From Kineothrix sp. IPX-CK (GTDB lineage Bacteria; Bacillota; Clostridia; Lachnospirales; Lachnospiraceae): a DNA stretch of 64,000 bases. The position numbers were made by a program, and so were the translations under genes. The notes under the pieces were generated by a model that did not search any database, was not told the DNA's origin, and saw nothing but the letters and a program-made list of their open reading frames with translations. This document shows positions 1-9,341 of the stretch, in pieces. The DNA lies in the NCBI RefSeq assembly GCF_039134705.1, contig NZ_CP146256.1, positions 2,046,001-2,110,000 of the forward strand, in the 5' to 3' direction. Every line of letters begins with the position of its first letter. Position 1 is the first letter of the stretch.

Positions 1-662
1 ATAATTATATGACAGTAATTCAACAGAATGATTTTATCCGGTTATATTTTAACACTTTCGCAATGATGGCTATTCGCGTGTTCTGTGCAGTGCTATTTAG
101 TGCAATGGCAGCCTATGCATTTGCGAGACTAAAATTTCCGGGAAGAGATTTTTTCTTTAGCCTTGTATTATTTCAGATGATGGTACCTGTACAAATTTTT
201 ATTGTACCGCAATATTTAATGATTGATAAACTGGGGCTGCGTAATACAATATTCGCACTGGTATTTCCGGGATTGGTGAGCGCGTTCGGAACATTTCTTT
301 TACGGCAGTTCTTTATGGGACTTCCAAAAGAACTGGAAGAGGCTGCCAGATTAGACGGATGTAATATTGGACAGACCTTTTGGAGGGTCATGCTTCCATT
401 GACCAAATCCGGATTGACAGCACTGGCTATTTTTACAGCTCTTTTTTCATTCAAGGATTTAATGTGGCCAATGATAGTCAATTCAGATTCCGATGCGGCT
501 ACATTATCTTCCGCATTAGCCAAAATTTCAAGCGCATATTCCGTAAACTATCCCCAGCTTATGGCGGCGGCGGTTTTGGCGATTTGGCCGATGATGCTGA
601 TCTATATTATTTTCCAGAAGCAGTTTATTGAAGGAGTAGCAACATCGGGAGGAAAGCTGTAA
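1..662 (+). CDS. Sugar ABC transporter permease (MalG-like), 5' truncated
   Basis: Inner-membrane permease subunit of a CUT1-type carbohydrate importer. The reading frame is open to the window edge, so the first 50-60 residues (first membrane helix) lie outside; about 217 residues are visible against roughly 275-300 for the family. Several hydrophobic helices are visible, and the cytoplasmic EAA loop that docks on the ATPase is clear (EELEEAARLDGCNIGQTFWR, followed by LPL). The C-terminus ends IEGVATSGGKL, typical for MalG-type proteins. The stop codon lies directly against the start of the alpha-galactosidase, so the imported sugar is probably an alpha-galactoside such as raffinose or melibiose (inferred from context). 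Confidence 0.9.
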   Translation, partial: NYMTVIQQNDFIRLYFNTFAMMAIRVFCAVLFSAMAAYAFARLKFPGRDFFFSLVLFQMMVPVQIFIVPQYLMIDKLGLRNTIFALVFPGLVSAFGTFLLRQFFMGLPKELEEAARLDGCNIGQTFWRVMLPLTKSGLTALAIFTALFSFKDLMWPMIVNSDSDAATLSSALAKISSAYSVNYPQLMAAAVLAIWPMMLIYIIFQKQFIEGVATSGGKL

Positions 663-2873
663 ATGGCTATTATATATTCAGAACAAACACAGGAGTTTCA
701 CTTATACAATGATCAGATCAGTTATATTATGAAAGTATTACCTGACGGGAAGATAGGCAACTTATACTATGGGAAAAGAATACAACATAAAGACGATTAT
801 TCCTATCTTTTAGAAGGAGGACACCGGTCTCTGGCAGTATATACTGAGGAAAACAAATATTTTTTTAGCCCTCAGTATACAAGGATGGAATATCCGGACA
901 CCGGAAGGGGTGATTTTAGAGAACCGGCTTTTGAAGTCGTTCAGGAAAATGGGAGCAGGATTACTGATTTCAGATATCAGGCTCATTCTATTTACAGAGG
1001 AAAACAGAAGCTTTCGGGCCTTCCGGCCTTATATGTAGAGGATGAGGATGAGGCGGAAACGATAGAGATTACTTTAACGGATACATTATTAAATGTAGAT
1101 TGTATTTTACTGTACAGTCTTTTCCGGGATTACCCTGTTATTTCGCGAAGTGTAAAATTTTTTAATCATGGAACTGAAAAGGTGCTGTTGGATAGAGTAT
1201 TTAGCGCAAGCATCGATTTACCTGATGCGGAATATGAAATGGTGCAGTTGTCGGGCGCATGGGCGAGAGAAAGAGATATCATCTGCCGGAAACTAAATGT
1301 GGGAATACAGGGGATTAACAGCAGGCGGGGAATCAGCAGTGCGGAACAAAATCCCTTTATAGCACTTAAACGACTGGAAACAAATGAATTCTCCGGGGAA
1401 GCAATAGGATTCAGTTTGATTTACAGCGGAAATCATATAGAATCAGTGGAAGTGGATACTTGTAATATGGCAAGGATTCAAATCGGGATCCACCCCGATG
1501 GCTTTTCATGGCTGCTGAATCCGGGAGAATTGTTCCAAAGTCCCGAGGCGGTATTCGTTTATTCCGATCAGGGAATGAATGGAATGAGCCAGACCTTTCA
1601 CAAAATCTATCGCACTCGTCTGGCACGTGGCTTATGGAGAGACAGGGAGCGTCCTGTTTTAATAAATAATTGGGAGGCTACCGGGCCGCAGTTTACGCAG
1701 CAGCAGGTGCTCGATATAGCGTCTGCCGCAAAACAAATGGGAATAGATCTTTTTGTTTTGGATGATGGGTGGTTTGGAAAAAGAGATGATGATAAATCAT
1801 GCCTTGGAGATTGGTATGTAACAGACTACAATAAGCTTCCGGAGGGAATAGGGGGATTAGCTAGGAAGATTAATGCCATGGGTATGAAATTCGGCTTGTG
1901 GTTTGAACCTGAAATGGTAAACAAAGACTCTGATTTATATAGGGAGCATCCGGATTGGATTCTATGTGCACCGGGAAGGAGTGCATCCCCAAGCAGAAAT
2001 CAATTTGTATTGGATTTCACACGTGAGGAAGTGGTAGAATATGTCTATGGTTTGATGGAGCGAGTGTTGATGGATGCTCCTGTTACATATGTAAAATGGG
2101 ATATGAACCGCTATCTTACGGAAACCTATTCCATAGCTCAAAAAACAGATGAGCAAGGAAAAGTATTCCACAAATACATTCTTGGAGTATATCAATTATA
2201 TGAAAGATTGATAGTAAAGTTCCCTGAAATATTATTTGAATCCTGTTCCAGCGGAGGGGCCAGATTCGATCCGGGAATGCTCTATTATGCGCCACAGGCA
2301 TGGACCAGTGATAATACAGACGCAATAGAACGTGTTAAAATCCAATATGGGACATCGTATGTTTATCCATTAAGCAGTATGGGCGCCCACGTTTCAGAGG
2401 TTCCTAATCAGCAGGTGGGAAGAATAACACCGCTGGAAACCAGGGGAAATGTTGCACAATTCGGAATGCTTGGTTATGAATTGGATTTGCGGAAACTAAC
2501 GGAACAAGAGCAGCAAATTATAAAAGGCCAGGTGGAGTTTCATAAAAAATATCAAAAATTGTTCATGAGTGGTGATTTTTATAGATTACAGAACCCTTTT
2601 GAAAAAAAATCAGGAGCATGGATGGTCGTATCAGAAGATAAAAATGAAGCTTTAATTGGCTTTTATAAAATACTGAATGTAGCCAATGAAGAGTGGGTAC
2701 GCTTAAAGCTATCCGGCCTGGATAAGAATAAAAGATATATTTTCGATGGAGATCATTCTGCATGGTATGGCGGAGATGAGTTAATGCATGCCGGAATGAT
2801 AATTAACAAAGCGGATTTGTGTAATAAAGGAAGAGATTTCAGTTCAAGAGTCTATCGATTGGAGTCTGTATAA
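663..2873 (+). CDS. Alpha-galactosidase, glycoside hydrolase family 36
   Basis: Cytoplasmic enzyme (736 aa, no signal peptide) that releases terminal alpha-galactose from oligosaccharides. The length matches the ~730-aa clostridial/bacillar GH36 enzymes. An N-terminal beta-sandwich (about 1-320) is followed by the TIM barrel with VLDDGWFGKR (365-374), the nucleophile D480 in KWDMNR, a SCSSGGARFDPG loop (527-538) and the acid/base D550 in WTSDNTDA. The ATG starts immediately after the permease stop codon, with a GGGAGGAAAG ribosome site inside the permease gene, so the two are translationally coupled. Raffinose-type substrate is inferred. Confidence 0.95.
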   Translation: MAIIYSEQTQEFHLYNDQISYIMKVLPDGKIGNLYYGKRIQHKDDYSYLLEGGHRSLAVYTEENKYFFSPQYTRMEYPDTGRGDFREPAFEVVQENGSRITDFRYQAHSIYRGKQKLSGLPALYVEDEDEAETIEITLTDTLLNVDCILLYSLFRDYPVISRSVKFFNHGTEKVLLDRVFSASIDLPDAEYEMVQLSGAWARERDIICRKLNVGIQGINSRRGISSAEQNPFIALKRLETNEFSGEAIGFSLIYSGNHIESVEVDTCNMARIQIGIHPDGFSWLLNPGELFQSPEAVFVYSDQGMNGMSQTFHKIYRTRLARGLWRDRERPVLINNWEATGPQFTQQQVLDIASAAKQMGIDLFVLDDGWFGKRDDDKSCLGDWYVTDYNKLPEGIGGLARKINAMGMKFGLWFEPEMVNKDSDLYREHPDWILCAPGRSASPSRNQFVLDFTREEVVEYVYGLMERVLMDAPVTYVKWDMNRYLTETYSIAQKTDEQGKVFHKYILGVYQLYERLIVKFPEILFESCSSGGARFDPGMLYYAPQAWTSDNTDAIERVKIQYGTSYVYPLSSMGAHVSEVPNQQVGRITPLETRGNVAQFGMLGYELDLRKLTEQEQQIIKGQVEFHKKYQKLFMSGDFYRLQNPFEKKSGAWMVVSEDKNEALIGFYKILNVANEEWVRLKLSGLDKNKRYIFDGDHSAWYGGDELMHAGMIINKADLCNKGRDFSSRVYRLESV

Positions 2874-2914
2874 GATTAAAGTAAATGTTTGGGTTTTATG
2901 GGGAGAGATCAGCG

Positions 2915-3880
2915 ATGATACTGAGCGTGAGCAGAAGAACGGATATTCCTAATTATTATTCAGAATGGTTCCTTAACAGGATAAAAGAAGGCTTTTTATA
3001 TGTCAGAAATCCTATGAATGAGCATCAGATCAGCAGGATCGATTTATCGCCGGAGGTAATCGATTGTATTGTTTTCTGGACTAAGAATCCGGCACCGATG
3101 CTAGAGCGATTGAATGAGCTTAACGACTACAAATATTATTTTCAATTTACTCTCACCGGCTATGGGAAGGATATGGAACCTGAGCTTCCGAATAAGCAAA
3201 AGGAGCTGATACCCACATTTAAACGGTTGTCCGAAAAAATAGGGAGCGATAAGGTCATTTGGCGGTACGACCCGGTCTTGTTGAGTGAAAGGTATACTAT
3301 GGAGTATCATATCAAAGCGTTTGAAGAAATATCGAATAGCTTAAAGGGGTATACGGAAAGGGTGATAATAAGCTTTGTGGATTTGTATGCTAAGACAGTG
3401 CGCAATACGGCAGGACTGAATGTTAAGGTAATAACCGAAGCTGAAATGGCCGGACTGGCGAGGGACATGGTTAAGATCGCCAATAAGAATCATATGGAAA
3501 TACAAACCTGCGCGGAACAAATCGAGCTTAGCCATATCGGTGTAATGCACGGCAGTTGTATCGACAGAAAGATAGTTGAGAGAATCGTCGGGTGTAAAAT
3601 CGCAGGAAATAAGGACAAGGGCCAGAGAAAGGAATGCGGATGCCTGGAGAGCGTAGAAGTAGGCACTTATCATACTTGTAGAAACGGATGCAAGTATTGT
3701 TATGCGAATTTCAGCAATGAGAAGGTGAAAAGAAACGCCGTCCTCTATGACGTAAATTCACCCCTGCTGTGCACACGCATAGGGCCGGAAGATAATATTA
3801 CGGACAGAAAGATAAAGTCGTTAAAAGAAGAGCAGCTTAGTTTCTTTACCGGCTGCCATACTTCTCCCGGTACTCCTTAG
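2915..3880 (+). CDS. DUF1848 family protein (probable Fe-S / radical-SAM-like)
   Basis: Conserved protein of unknown function, 321 aa. The start at 2915 is chosen because GGGAGA sits 8 nt upstream and family members begin with MILSVSRRTDIP; an in-frame ATG at 2885 lacks a ribosome site. The conserved N-terminal block SVSRRTDIP and the VFWTKNP motif identify DUF1848. The C-terminal part is cysteine-rich and carries CRNGCKYC (residues 255-262), a CX3CX2C arrangement like that of radical SAM enzymes but at the C-terminal end. The last 35 bp overlap the 3' end of the convergent AraC gene. It follows the alpha-galactosidase by 41 nt; a functional link to sugar use is not evident. Confidence 0.85.
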   Translation: MILSVSRRTDIPNYYSEWFLNRIKEGFLYVRNPMNEHQISRIDLSPEVIDCIVFWTKNPAPMLERLNELNDYKYYFQFTLTGYGKDMEPELPNKQKELIPTFKRLSEKIGSDKVIWRYDPVLLSERYTMEYHIKAFEEISNSLKGYTERVIISFVDLYAKTVRNTAGLNVKVITEAEMAGLARDMVKIANKNHMEIQTCAEQIELSHIGVMHGSCIDRKIVERIVGCKIAGNKDKGQRKECGCLESVEVGTYHTCRNGCKYCYANFSNEKVKRNAVLYDVNSPLLCTRIGPEDNITDRKIKSLKEEQLSFFTGCHTSPGTP

Positions 3881-5063
3881 GTGTCATCTCCACATACTTC
3901 TTGAAGACCGCAATAAAATGACTTTGGGAGTAAAATGACAAGTAATCGCTGATATGGAAGTAAGAATGATCAGAGTAGGCCAGCAGGGTCTTGGCTTCGT
4001 TGATTTTCTTGTCCATAATGAACGCGCTCAGCGTTTGTCCGGTTTCCTTTTTAAAGAGAGCGGATAGATATTTAGGAGTGAGATTCGCTTCTTTTGCCAG
4101 AGCGTCTAATGTAATTTTTTGGTGTATGCTTCTTGAAATGTAATCGATACATTTTTTTACTGTTTTTGTATAATTAAACTGCTTTAAAGCCTTGGCCTTC
4201 GAGACGCGGGATGTGAAATCGAGGGCCATTTTTTCGTTTAACAGATTCAGCTCGTAAAGCGTCCGGAAATTTTCCATACGCTTGATATATATGTCGCTTA
4301 AGGTAAAGGCGGCTTCTTCCTCCAGTCCACCCTCTATCGCATATCTCGTTACGAGGGTGGTGTTTGCGATACAACCGTAAAAAAACTGCTTTAATGGGTC
4401 GTTCGACATATTTCCGTATTTTATCTGAGGAAGCGTCTTATACGTAGATTGCAGCCTTGCGGTATCGCCGTCTTTCACACATTGGAGAACAGCGAGTTCC
4501 TGGATGTAGGAGGTATGAATTCGGGCATCTTCGTTATTTTCGAAAAGTTCATAAACAAACATGCGGTCCAAAGTATCACCCAGTGCTGAGAATTTATAAT
4601 TGTTGATTTCATCTATCTCAGGAGCGTCATTTTTTAAGAGCAGCATCATAATCCGCAGACAAGAGCTGAAAGAAGTAAAGGAGATGACGGGTAAATTTTC
4701 AACGAGGGATTTTAATGCTTCTGCCGGCATGTCTTTTGAAAATGAGAGCGTACGCATCTGTGCCGTATGATAAAAGCCGGACAGCAGCATAGGGCCGCCC
4801 AGCAGATAAAAGGTCTCTGCGTTTCTCTCGAAGGAAAAGAGGTAATACAGTTCATTTTCATAGCATAGTACATCGAAGGTAACATCGGCTGTCCTGGTAA
4901 GAATGCTTTTCATATGGGAAGGAAAGACCGCATTAAAATTGCGGAAGCCGCCGGAAAAAAAGCAAGTGCAAAGTTCCGCATTTTTATCGAAAATCCAAAG
5001 AGGAATTCTGTTATATTCATATAGCTCTTCCATAATTAATTTTTCAGATAATGTTAAACACAT
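3846..5063 (-). CDS. AraC-family transcriptional regulator
   Basis: DNA-binding regulator of 405 aa. The C-terminal ~100 residues hold the double helix-turn-helix of the AraC/XylS family (LDALAKEANLTPKYLSALFK, then SDYLSFYSQSHFIAVFKKY and MTPKEYREKY). The N-terminal ~150 residues look like a small-ligand sensing domain, unassigned; a helical middle part follows. Start 5063 is chosen because GGAG lies 6 nt upstream; an ATG at 5075 is possible but has a poor ribosome site. It is divergent from the sugar symporter/GH3 operon and probably activates it; the direct repeat at 5133-5166 is the likely binding site (inference). Confidence 0.9.
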   Translation of the reverse strand: MCLTLSEKLIMEELYEYNRIPLWIFDKNAELCTCFFSGGFRNFNAVFPSHMKSILTRTADVTFDVLCYENELYYLFSFERNAETFYLLGGPMLLSGFYHTAQMRTLSFSKDMPAEALKSLVENLPVISFTSFSSCLRIMMLLLKNDAPEIDEINNYKFSALGDTLDRMFVYELFENNEDARIHTSYIQELAVLQCVKDGDTARLQSTYKTLPQIKYGNMSNDPLKQFFYGCIANTTLVTRYAIEGGLEEEAAFTLSDIYIKRMENFRTLYELNLLNEKMALDFTSRVSKAKALKQFNYTKTVKKCIDYISRSIHQKITLDALAKEANLTPKYLSALFKKETGQTLSAFIMDKKINEAKTLLAYSDHSYFHISDYLSFYSQSHFIAVFKKYVEMTPKEYREKYGSR

Positions 5064-5132
5064 AAGAGTCTCCATATTTTTCTTTATAGTATGTCATATC
5101 ACAAATATAATAAGTCCCATATTTAAAGTCAA

Positions 5133-5166
5133 GAAATTATAATATAAAAAGCGAAATTATAATATA
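5133..5166. promoter_or_regulatory. Tandem 14-bp direct repeat, candidate AraC operator
   Basis: GAAATTATAATATA occurs at 5133-5146 and again, identically, at 5153-5166, a period of exactly 20 bp (two helical turns). It lies in the gap between the divergent araC-type gene and the symporter gene. AraC-type activators bind same-face direct repeats with about this spacing. The second copy contains TATAAT without a good -35, as expected for an activator-dependent promoter. Confidence 0.5.
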
Positions 5167-5264
5167 GATTATTTCAGCATAATGCTAGAATGAGTCTATC
5201 AGAGTTCTTGGATAAAAAATTCATCAGATATGAAAAACTTATCAAATGTCAGGGAGAGGTGTTT

Positions 5265-6626
5265 ATGGGCAATGTACTTAAAAAAAGAGAGAAGATTTCC
5301 TATGGTTTGGGGGATATGGGAAACAATGTGGCGTATGGTGCGGTTGGATTTTATTTTGTGTTTTTTCTTACGGATGTAGCGGGAATATCGCCCTTATGGG
5401 CCGGTTATATTTTCATGGTCACCCGTATATGGAATGCGGTCTGCGATTTGGTTATGGGAGCTGTCTCCGACCGAGCGAAAACCCGTTTTGGAAGACGGCG
5501 GCCATTTCTGCTCTTCGGTGCCATACCGCTTGCAATCGGATTTTCACTTCTGTGGACAGTGCCGTTTCAGGGGACAATGCAAATGATTATGTACTATACG
5601 TTGATCGGGATTCTGTTTAATACATTATATTCGCTTGTGTCGATTCCGTATAATGCGTTGCTGCCAGAGCTTTCTCAGGATTATAACGAACGTACGAGCA
5701 TTTCCGGCTATAAGATGGCTTTTTCCTTTGTTGGCTCTCTGTTGTCAGCCATGGGAGTAACATTGATCGTCGATACGATTTATCCCGGAAAAGGCATGTA
5801 TATGCAAAGCTTCCCCGTTATGGGAAGGGTACTGGCGGTTATACTTGCAGTCTGCATCCTGCTGGCATTTGCAGGCACCAAAGAACGGGTGAGAGAGAAC
5901 AATCCGGATCCGGATAAGAAAAAGCAAGACGGTCTTTTAAAGAACCTGAGGTCGCTCCTCGGCCTGCGGGAATACCGGTTTGTGCTGGGCGTATTCATTT
6001 TTAATATGGTATCTTTTGATATTATCATGGCTCTCTACATTTACTTTATGAAGTATGTACTTAGAATATCCGACAGTCTAAGCTATATCTTTATGGCTAT
6101 TCCATTAGTGGCGGCAGTTATTGTCACGCCCATGTGGGTGGGAATCAGCGGTAAGCTGGGGAAAAGAAAGACTTACGTGATTTCGGCGGTTTACTTTTTG
6201 TTTCCCTTGTTCTCCTGCATGTTTATTCCGTCAGAGCATATCGGGCTGACTGCGGCTGTTACGATTTTTATCGGAGTTGGTATTTCTGCTTCTCAGGTCC
6301 TGGTATTTTCCATTCTCCCGGATGTAGTGGAGGTGGATGAAGCGGTAAATGGAAGCAGAAGAGAAGGCATTATTTACGGCTCAACCATGCTCTTATATAA
6401 AATCAGCTCCGCAATTATTGTCGCGCTTGTGACGGCGGCACTTGGCTGGTTCGGTTATGCGGAAAGTACGGGAGGCGCTGCAGCAGTGCAGTCGGAAGGG
6501 ACGATTTTTGGCATACGTATTCTGATGAGCGGGATGCCGGCACTTTGTCTGGTGCTGTCTGTGATATGTATTTTGAGGCTTTCGGGCAAAGCAGGAGGCT
6601 TGGATAAAAGCGGACATGAGGTATAA
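5265..6626 (+). CDS. GPH/MelB-type sugar:cation symporter (MFS)
   Basis: Cytoplasmic-membrane transporter, 453 aa with about 12 predicted helices, of the glycoside-pentoside-hexuronide family, which imports glycosides with Na+ or H+. Recognisable features are the N-terminal KISYGLGDMGNN, the loop DRAKTRFGRRRPFLL between helices 2 and 3, and NERTSISGYKM. The ATG at 5265 is preceded by AGGGAGAGG; an in-frame upstream ATG (5190) has no ribosome site. The next gene is a GH3 glycosidase 74 nt downstream, so the pair probably imports a beta-glycoside and cleaves it inside the cell. Confidence 0.9.
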   Translation: MGNVLKKREKISYGLGDMGNNVAYGAVGFYFVFFLTDVAGISPLWAGYIFMVTRIWNAVCDLVMGAVSDRAKTRFGRRRPFLLFGAIPLAIGFSLLWTVPFQGTMQMIMYYTLIGILFNTLYSLVSIPYNALLPELSQDYNERTSISGYKMAFSFVGSLLSAMGVTLIVDTIYPGKGMYMQSFPVMGRVLAVILAVCILLAFAGTKERVRENNPDPDKKKQDGLLKNLRSLLGLREYRFVLGVFIFNMVSFDIIMALYIYFMKYVLRISDSLSYIFMAIPLVAAVIVTPMWVGISGKLGKRKTYVISAVYFLFPLFSCMFIPSEHIGLTAAVTIFIGVGISASQVLVFSILPDVVEVDEAVNGSRREGIIYGSTMLLYKISSAIIVALVTAALGWFGYAESTGGAAAVQSEGTIFGIRILMSGMPALCLVLSVICILRLSGKAGGLDKSGHEV

Positions 6627-6700
6627 GTGTAAAAAGAAATTCTAAGCTGATAAAATACTGCACAAAGTCTCCAAATGCTGAAAGGAGCATGGGTATAAAT

Positions 6701-9145
6701 ATGAAAGAGAGACAGGATATAAAGGACTTCAGGGACAGAGCAAAGGAACTGGTTGCGGAAATGACATTGGAAGAAAAGGCCGGTTTGTGCTCCGGACAGG
6801 ACTGTTGGAATACGAAGCCCATAGAGCGGCTTAAGCTGGGGGCCGTTATGATGTCGGATGGCCCCCACGGCCTTAGAAAGCAGATAGGGGAGGCGGATAA
6901 TCTGGGAATAGGGGAGAGCGTTCCGGCGGTATGCTTTCCTACAGCGAGCGCCCTTGCCTGCAGTTTCAACAAAGAGCTTTTATATGAAATAGGAAAAGCT
7001 ATGGGAGAGGAATGCCTGCAGGAGCAGGTTTCTGTTATTCTGGGGCCGGGTGTCAACCAGAAAAGAAGTCCCTTATGCGGACGTAATTTCGAATATTTCA
7101 GCGAAGATCCTCTGCTTTCCGGAGAATTGGCGGCAAGCATGATAAAGGGAATTCAAAGTACAGGTGTCAGTGCTTCTCTCAAGCATTTTGCAGTAAATAA
7201 TCAGGAAAAGCGCAGAATGACAATCAACGCGGTCATCGATGAAAGGACTTTGCGGGAAACATATCTGAAAGCTTTTGAAATAGCAGTGAAAAAAGGAAAG
7301 CCCGATACGGTCATGTGCGCGTATAACAGGTTGAATGGCGAATATTGCAGCGAGAACGAATATCTTTTAACAAATATATTAAGAAAGGAATGGGGGTTTG
7401 AGAATACGGTGATTTCCGACTGGGGAGCCGTACACGACAGAGTGCTGGGGATAAAAACAGGGCTGGACATCGAGATGCCCGGAAACCAAGGGGTTAACGA
7501 TGCAAAAGTGCTTGCTGCGGTCAAGAACGGGAGCCTTTCGCTTACCGAATTGGATAAGGCGGCGGAGAATGCCTGTACTCTCATCTTAAAGGGTTTGGCA
7601 AATAAAGAGAAAGACTTTCGATACGATAAAAAGGAGCATCATTCTCTGGCTGTAAAAGCGCTGGAGGAATCGGCGGTGCTGCTTAAGAACGAAGGTAAGC
7701 TATTGCCCGGGCATATCGGACAAAAAGCGGCGGTTATTGGCGCCTTCGCAAAAACATTGAGATATCAGGGAGCAGGAAGCTCTAAGATACATCCGTTGAA
7801 AATAGAAAATCCGTGGGAAATGTTCATAGAATTCGGTGCCGATGTCACGTATGCAAAAGGATTTTCTCTGGAAGCAAAGCCTGTAAACGGTGAGGCGGAG
7901 AGCTTGAGGGAAGAGGCTTGCCAAGCGGCGGGAGGCAAAGATATCGTATATGTTTTCGCGGGACTGCCGGAGGGTTATGAATCGGAAGGGTTCGATCGAG
8001 GAAATATGAGCCTTCCTCCTTCACAGAATCTTTTGATTGATGCAATTTGTGAGGAAAATGAAAATGTGGTGGTAATCTTAATCGGAGGCGCGCCCGTGGA
8101 GCTTCCCTGGATCCATAAGGTAAAAGCGGTATTGCTGGCCTACCTGGGAGGAGAAGGCGCAGGCAGAGCGATCGTAAATCTGCTGCTGGGATACAGGGTA
8201 CCAAGCGGAAAACTGGCGGAAACATGGCCCATCGCGTTAGAGGATATCCCCTGCTATCATTATTTTCCGGGCAAAAGACTTACCTCGGAGTATCGGGAAA
8301 GTATCTATATAGGGTATCGTTATTATGAAAAAGCAGGAAAACCTGTGTTGTTTCCCTTCGGATACGGGCTTACCTATACAGAGTTTTCCTATTCAGGCTT
8401 AGAGTTGAGCGAAGAAGTCTGCCGGTTCGGGAGTACCTTTACTCTTTCTTTTGAGCTTTTAAATTGCGGCGGCAGAAAGGCGAAGGAAATATCGTTTATA
8501 TTCATGGCTCATAAAAGTGAAGTTGTATTTTTGCCGGAAAAGGAGCTTCGGGAGTTTATCAAGGTAGAACTTGAGCCGGGAGAAACGAAAAGGATATCGA
8601 TGACTCTCGATACCAGCACTTTAGGCTACTATAATACAGCGGTAAAGGATTGGTACTGTGAAAGCGGAGAATACGAAGTCATAATTGGTTCATCCTCAAG
8701 GGATTGCAGACTTGCGGGAAGCATACGAATAGACAGTCCCGCAAAGCCCCAGCCTGATTTTACGAAGAGTGCTCCTTCCTACTACCGGTTGGAAAACAAG
8801 GAATTCACGATCGATGAAAAGGAATTTGCGACGCTGTACGGGAGGACTCCTCCTAAAAGCGGCGGGAGGGCAAGCCGTCCTTACAGTCCGGAGAATACTT
8901 TGGAAGATGTGGCACATACATTTATAGGTAAAATCATTATGATGTATGCGAACTGGACGGCAAGGAAGGTATCGAAAGCGGAAAAGGAGCAGGAGGGAAT
9001 GATGGCGGCGACTATCAGGGAAATGTCATTTTTCGCAATGGCAGCTTCGGGGGAGGAAATGCTGCCGGAGCATGTGATGGAGGGAATTATTGAATTTCTC
9101 AACGGACGTTATATCGCAGGGCTGCGCAAGCTTTTGAAATTTTAA
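6701..9145 (+). CDS. Beta-glucosidase-like glycoside hydrolase family 3
   Basis: Cytoplasmic exo-glycosidase (814 aa, no signal peptide). GH3 barrel: MSDGPHGLR near residue 51, KHF near 161-163, nucleophile D240 in VISDWGAVHD. The second alpha/beta domain contains ESEGFDR with the likely acid/base E429. A fibronectin-III-like domain follows (about 580-660) and then a ~120-residue C-terminal extension rich in charged helices. Start 6701 is preferred; AAAGGAG is too close to the in-frame ATG at 6689. It shares an operon with the symporter. Sugar specificity (glucoside, xyloside or other) cannot be read from the sequence. Confidence 0.92.
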   Translation: MKERQDIKDFRDRAKELVAEMTLEEKAGLCSGQDCWNTKPIERLKLGAVMMSDGPHGLRKQIGEADNLGIGESVPAVCFPTASALACSFNKELLYEIGKAMGEECLQEQVSVILGPGVNQKRSPLCGRNFEYFSEDPLLSGELAASMIKGIQSTGVSASLKHFAVNNQEKRRMTINAVIDERTLRETYLKAFEIAVKKGKPDTVMCAYNRLNGEYCSENEYLLTNILRKEWGFENTVISDWGAVHDRVLGIKTGLDIEMPGNQGVNDAKVLAAVKNGSLSLTELDKAAENACTLILKGLANKEKDFRYDKKEHHSLAVKALEESAVLLKNEGKLLPGHIGQKAAVIGAFAKTLRYQGAGSSKIHPLKIENPWEMFIEFGADVTYAKGFSLEAKPVNGEAESLREEACQAAGGKDIVYVFAGLPEGYESEGFDRGNMSLPPSQNLLIDAICEENENVVVILIGGAPVELPWIHKVKAVLLAYLGGEGAGRAIVNLLLGYRVPSGKLAETWPIALEDIPCYHYFPGKRLTSEYRESIYIGYRYYEKAGKPVLFPFGYGLTYTEFSYSGLELSEEVCRFGSTFTLSFELLNCGGRKAKEISFIFMAHKSEVVFLPEKELREFIKVELEPGETKRISMTLDTSTLGYYNTAVKDWYCESGEYEVIIGSSSRDCRLAGSIRIDSPAKPQPDFTKSAPSYYRLENKEFTIDEKEFATLYGRTPPKSGGRASRPYSPENTLEDVAHTFIGKIIMMYANWTARKVSKAEKEQEGMMAATIREMSFFAMAASGEEMLPEHVMEGIIEFLNGRYIAGLRKLLKF

Positions 9146-9173
9146 TTTTAATAACTATTTCTATGATAAATTT

Positions 9174-9216
9174 CTATGGCGGAATGATAAGGTGTTGTGT
9201 TTTCATTCTGCCATAG
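9174..9216 (+). terminator. Stem-loop after the GH3 gene, possible terminator
   Basis: A 14-bp inverted repeat, CTATGGCGGAATGA (9174-9187) with TCATTCTGCCATAG (9203-9216), one G-U pair and a 15-nt loop, lies 28 nt after the GH3 stop. The sequence after it is AT-rich but has no proper T-run, so termination is uncertain. Confidence 0.35.
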
Positions 9217-9341
9217 TATATTATAAATGGATAAGCACGCAGCTGGCTGATATTACAGACTATTTAACCTGGCTTTGTGCACAAGGTATGCAGGCATATT
9301 GCATAAGATACCCGGACTTTAGAAGGAGCATAGCTATAAGC

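Noticed and set aside
6415..7140. Long reverse-strand frames over the symporter/GH3 junction
   Set aside because: They are opposite to well-supported coding sequence and have Ser/Pro-rich nonsense composition.
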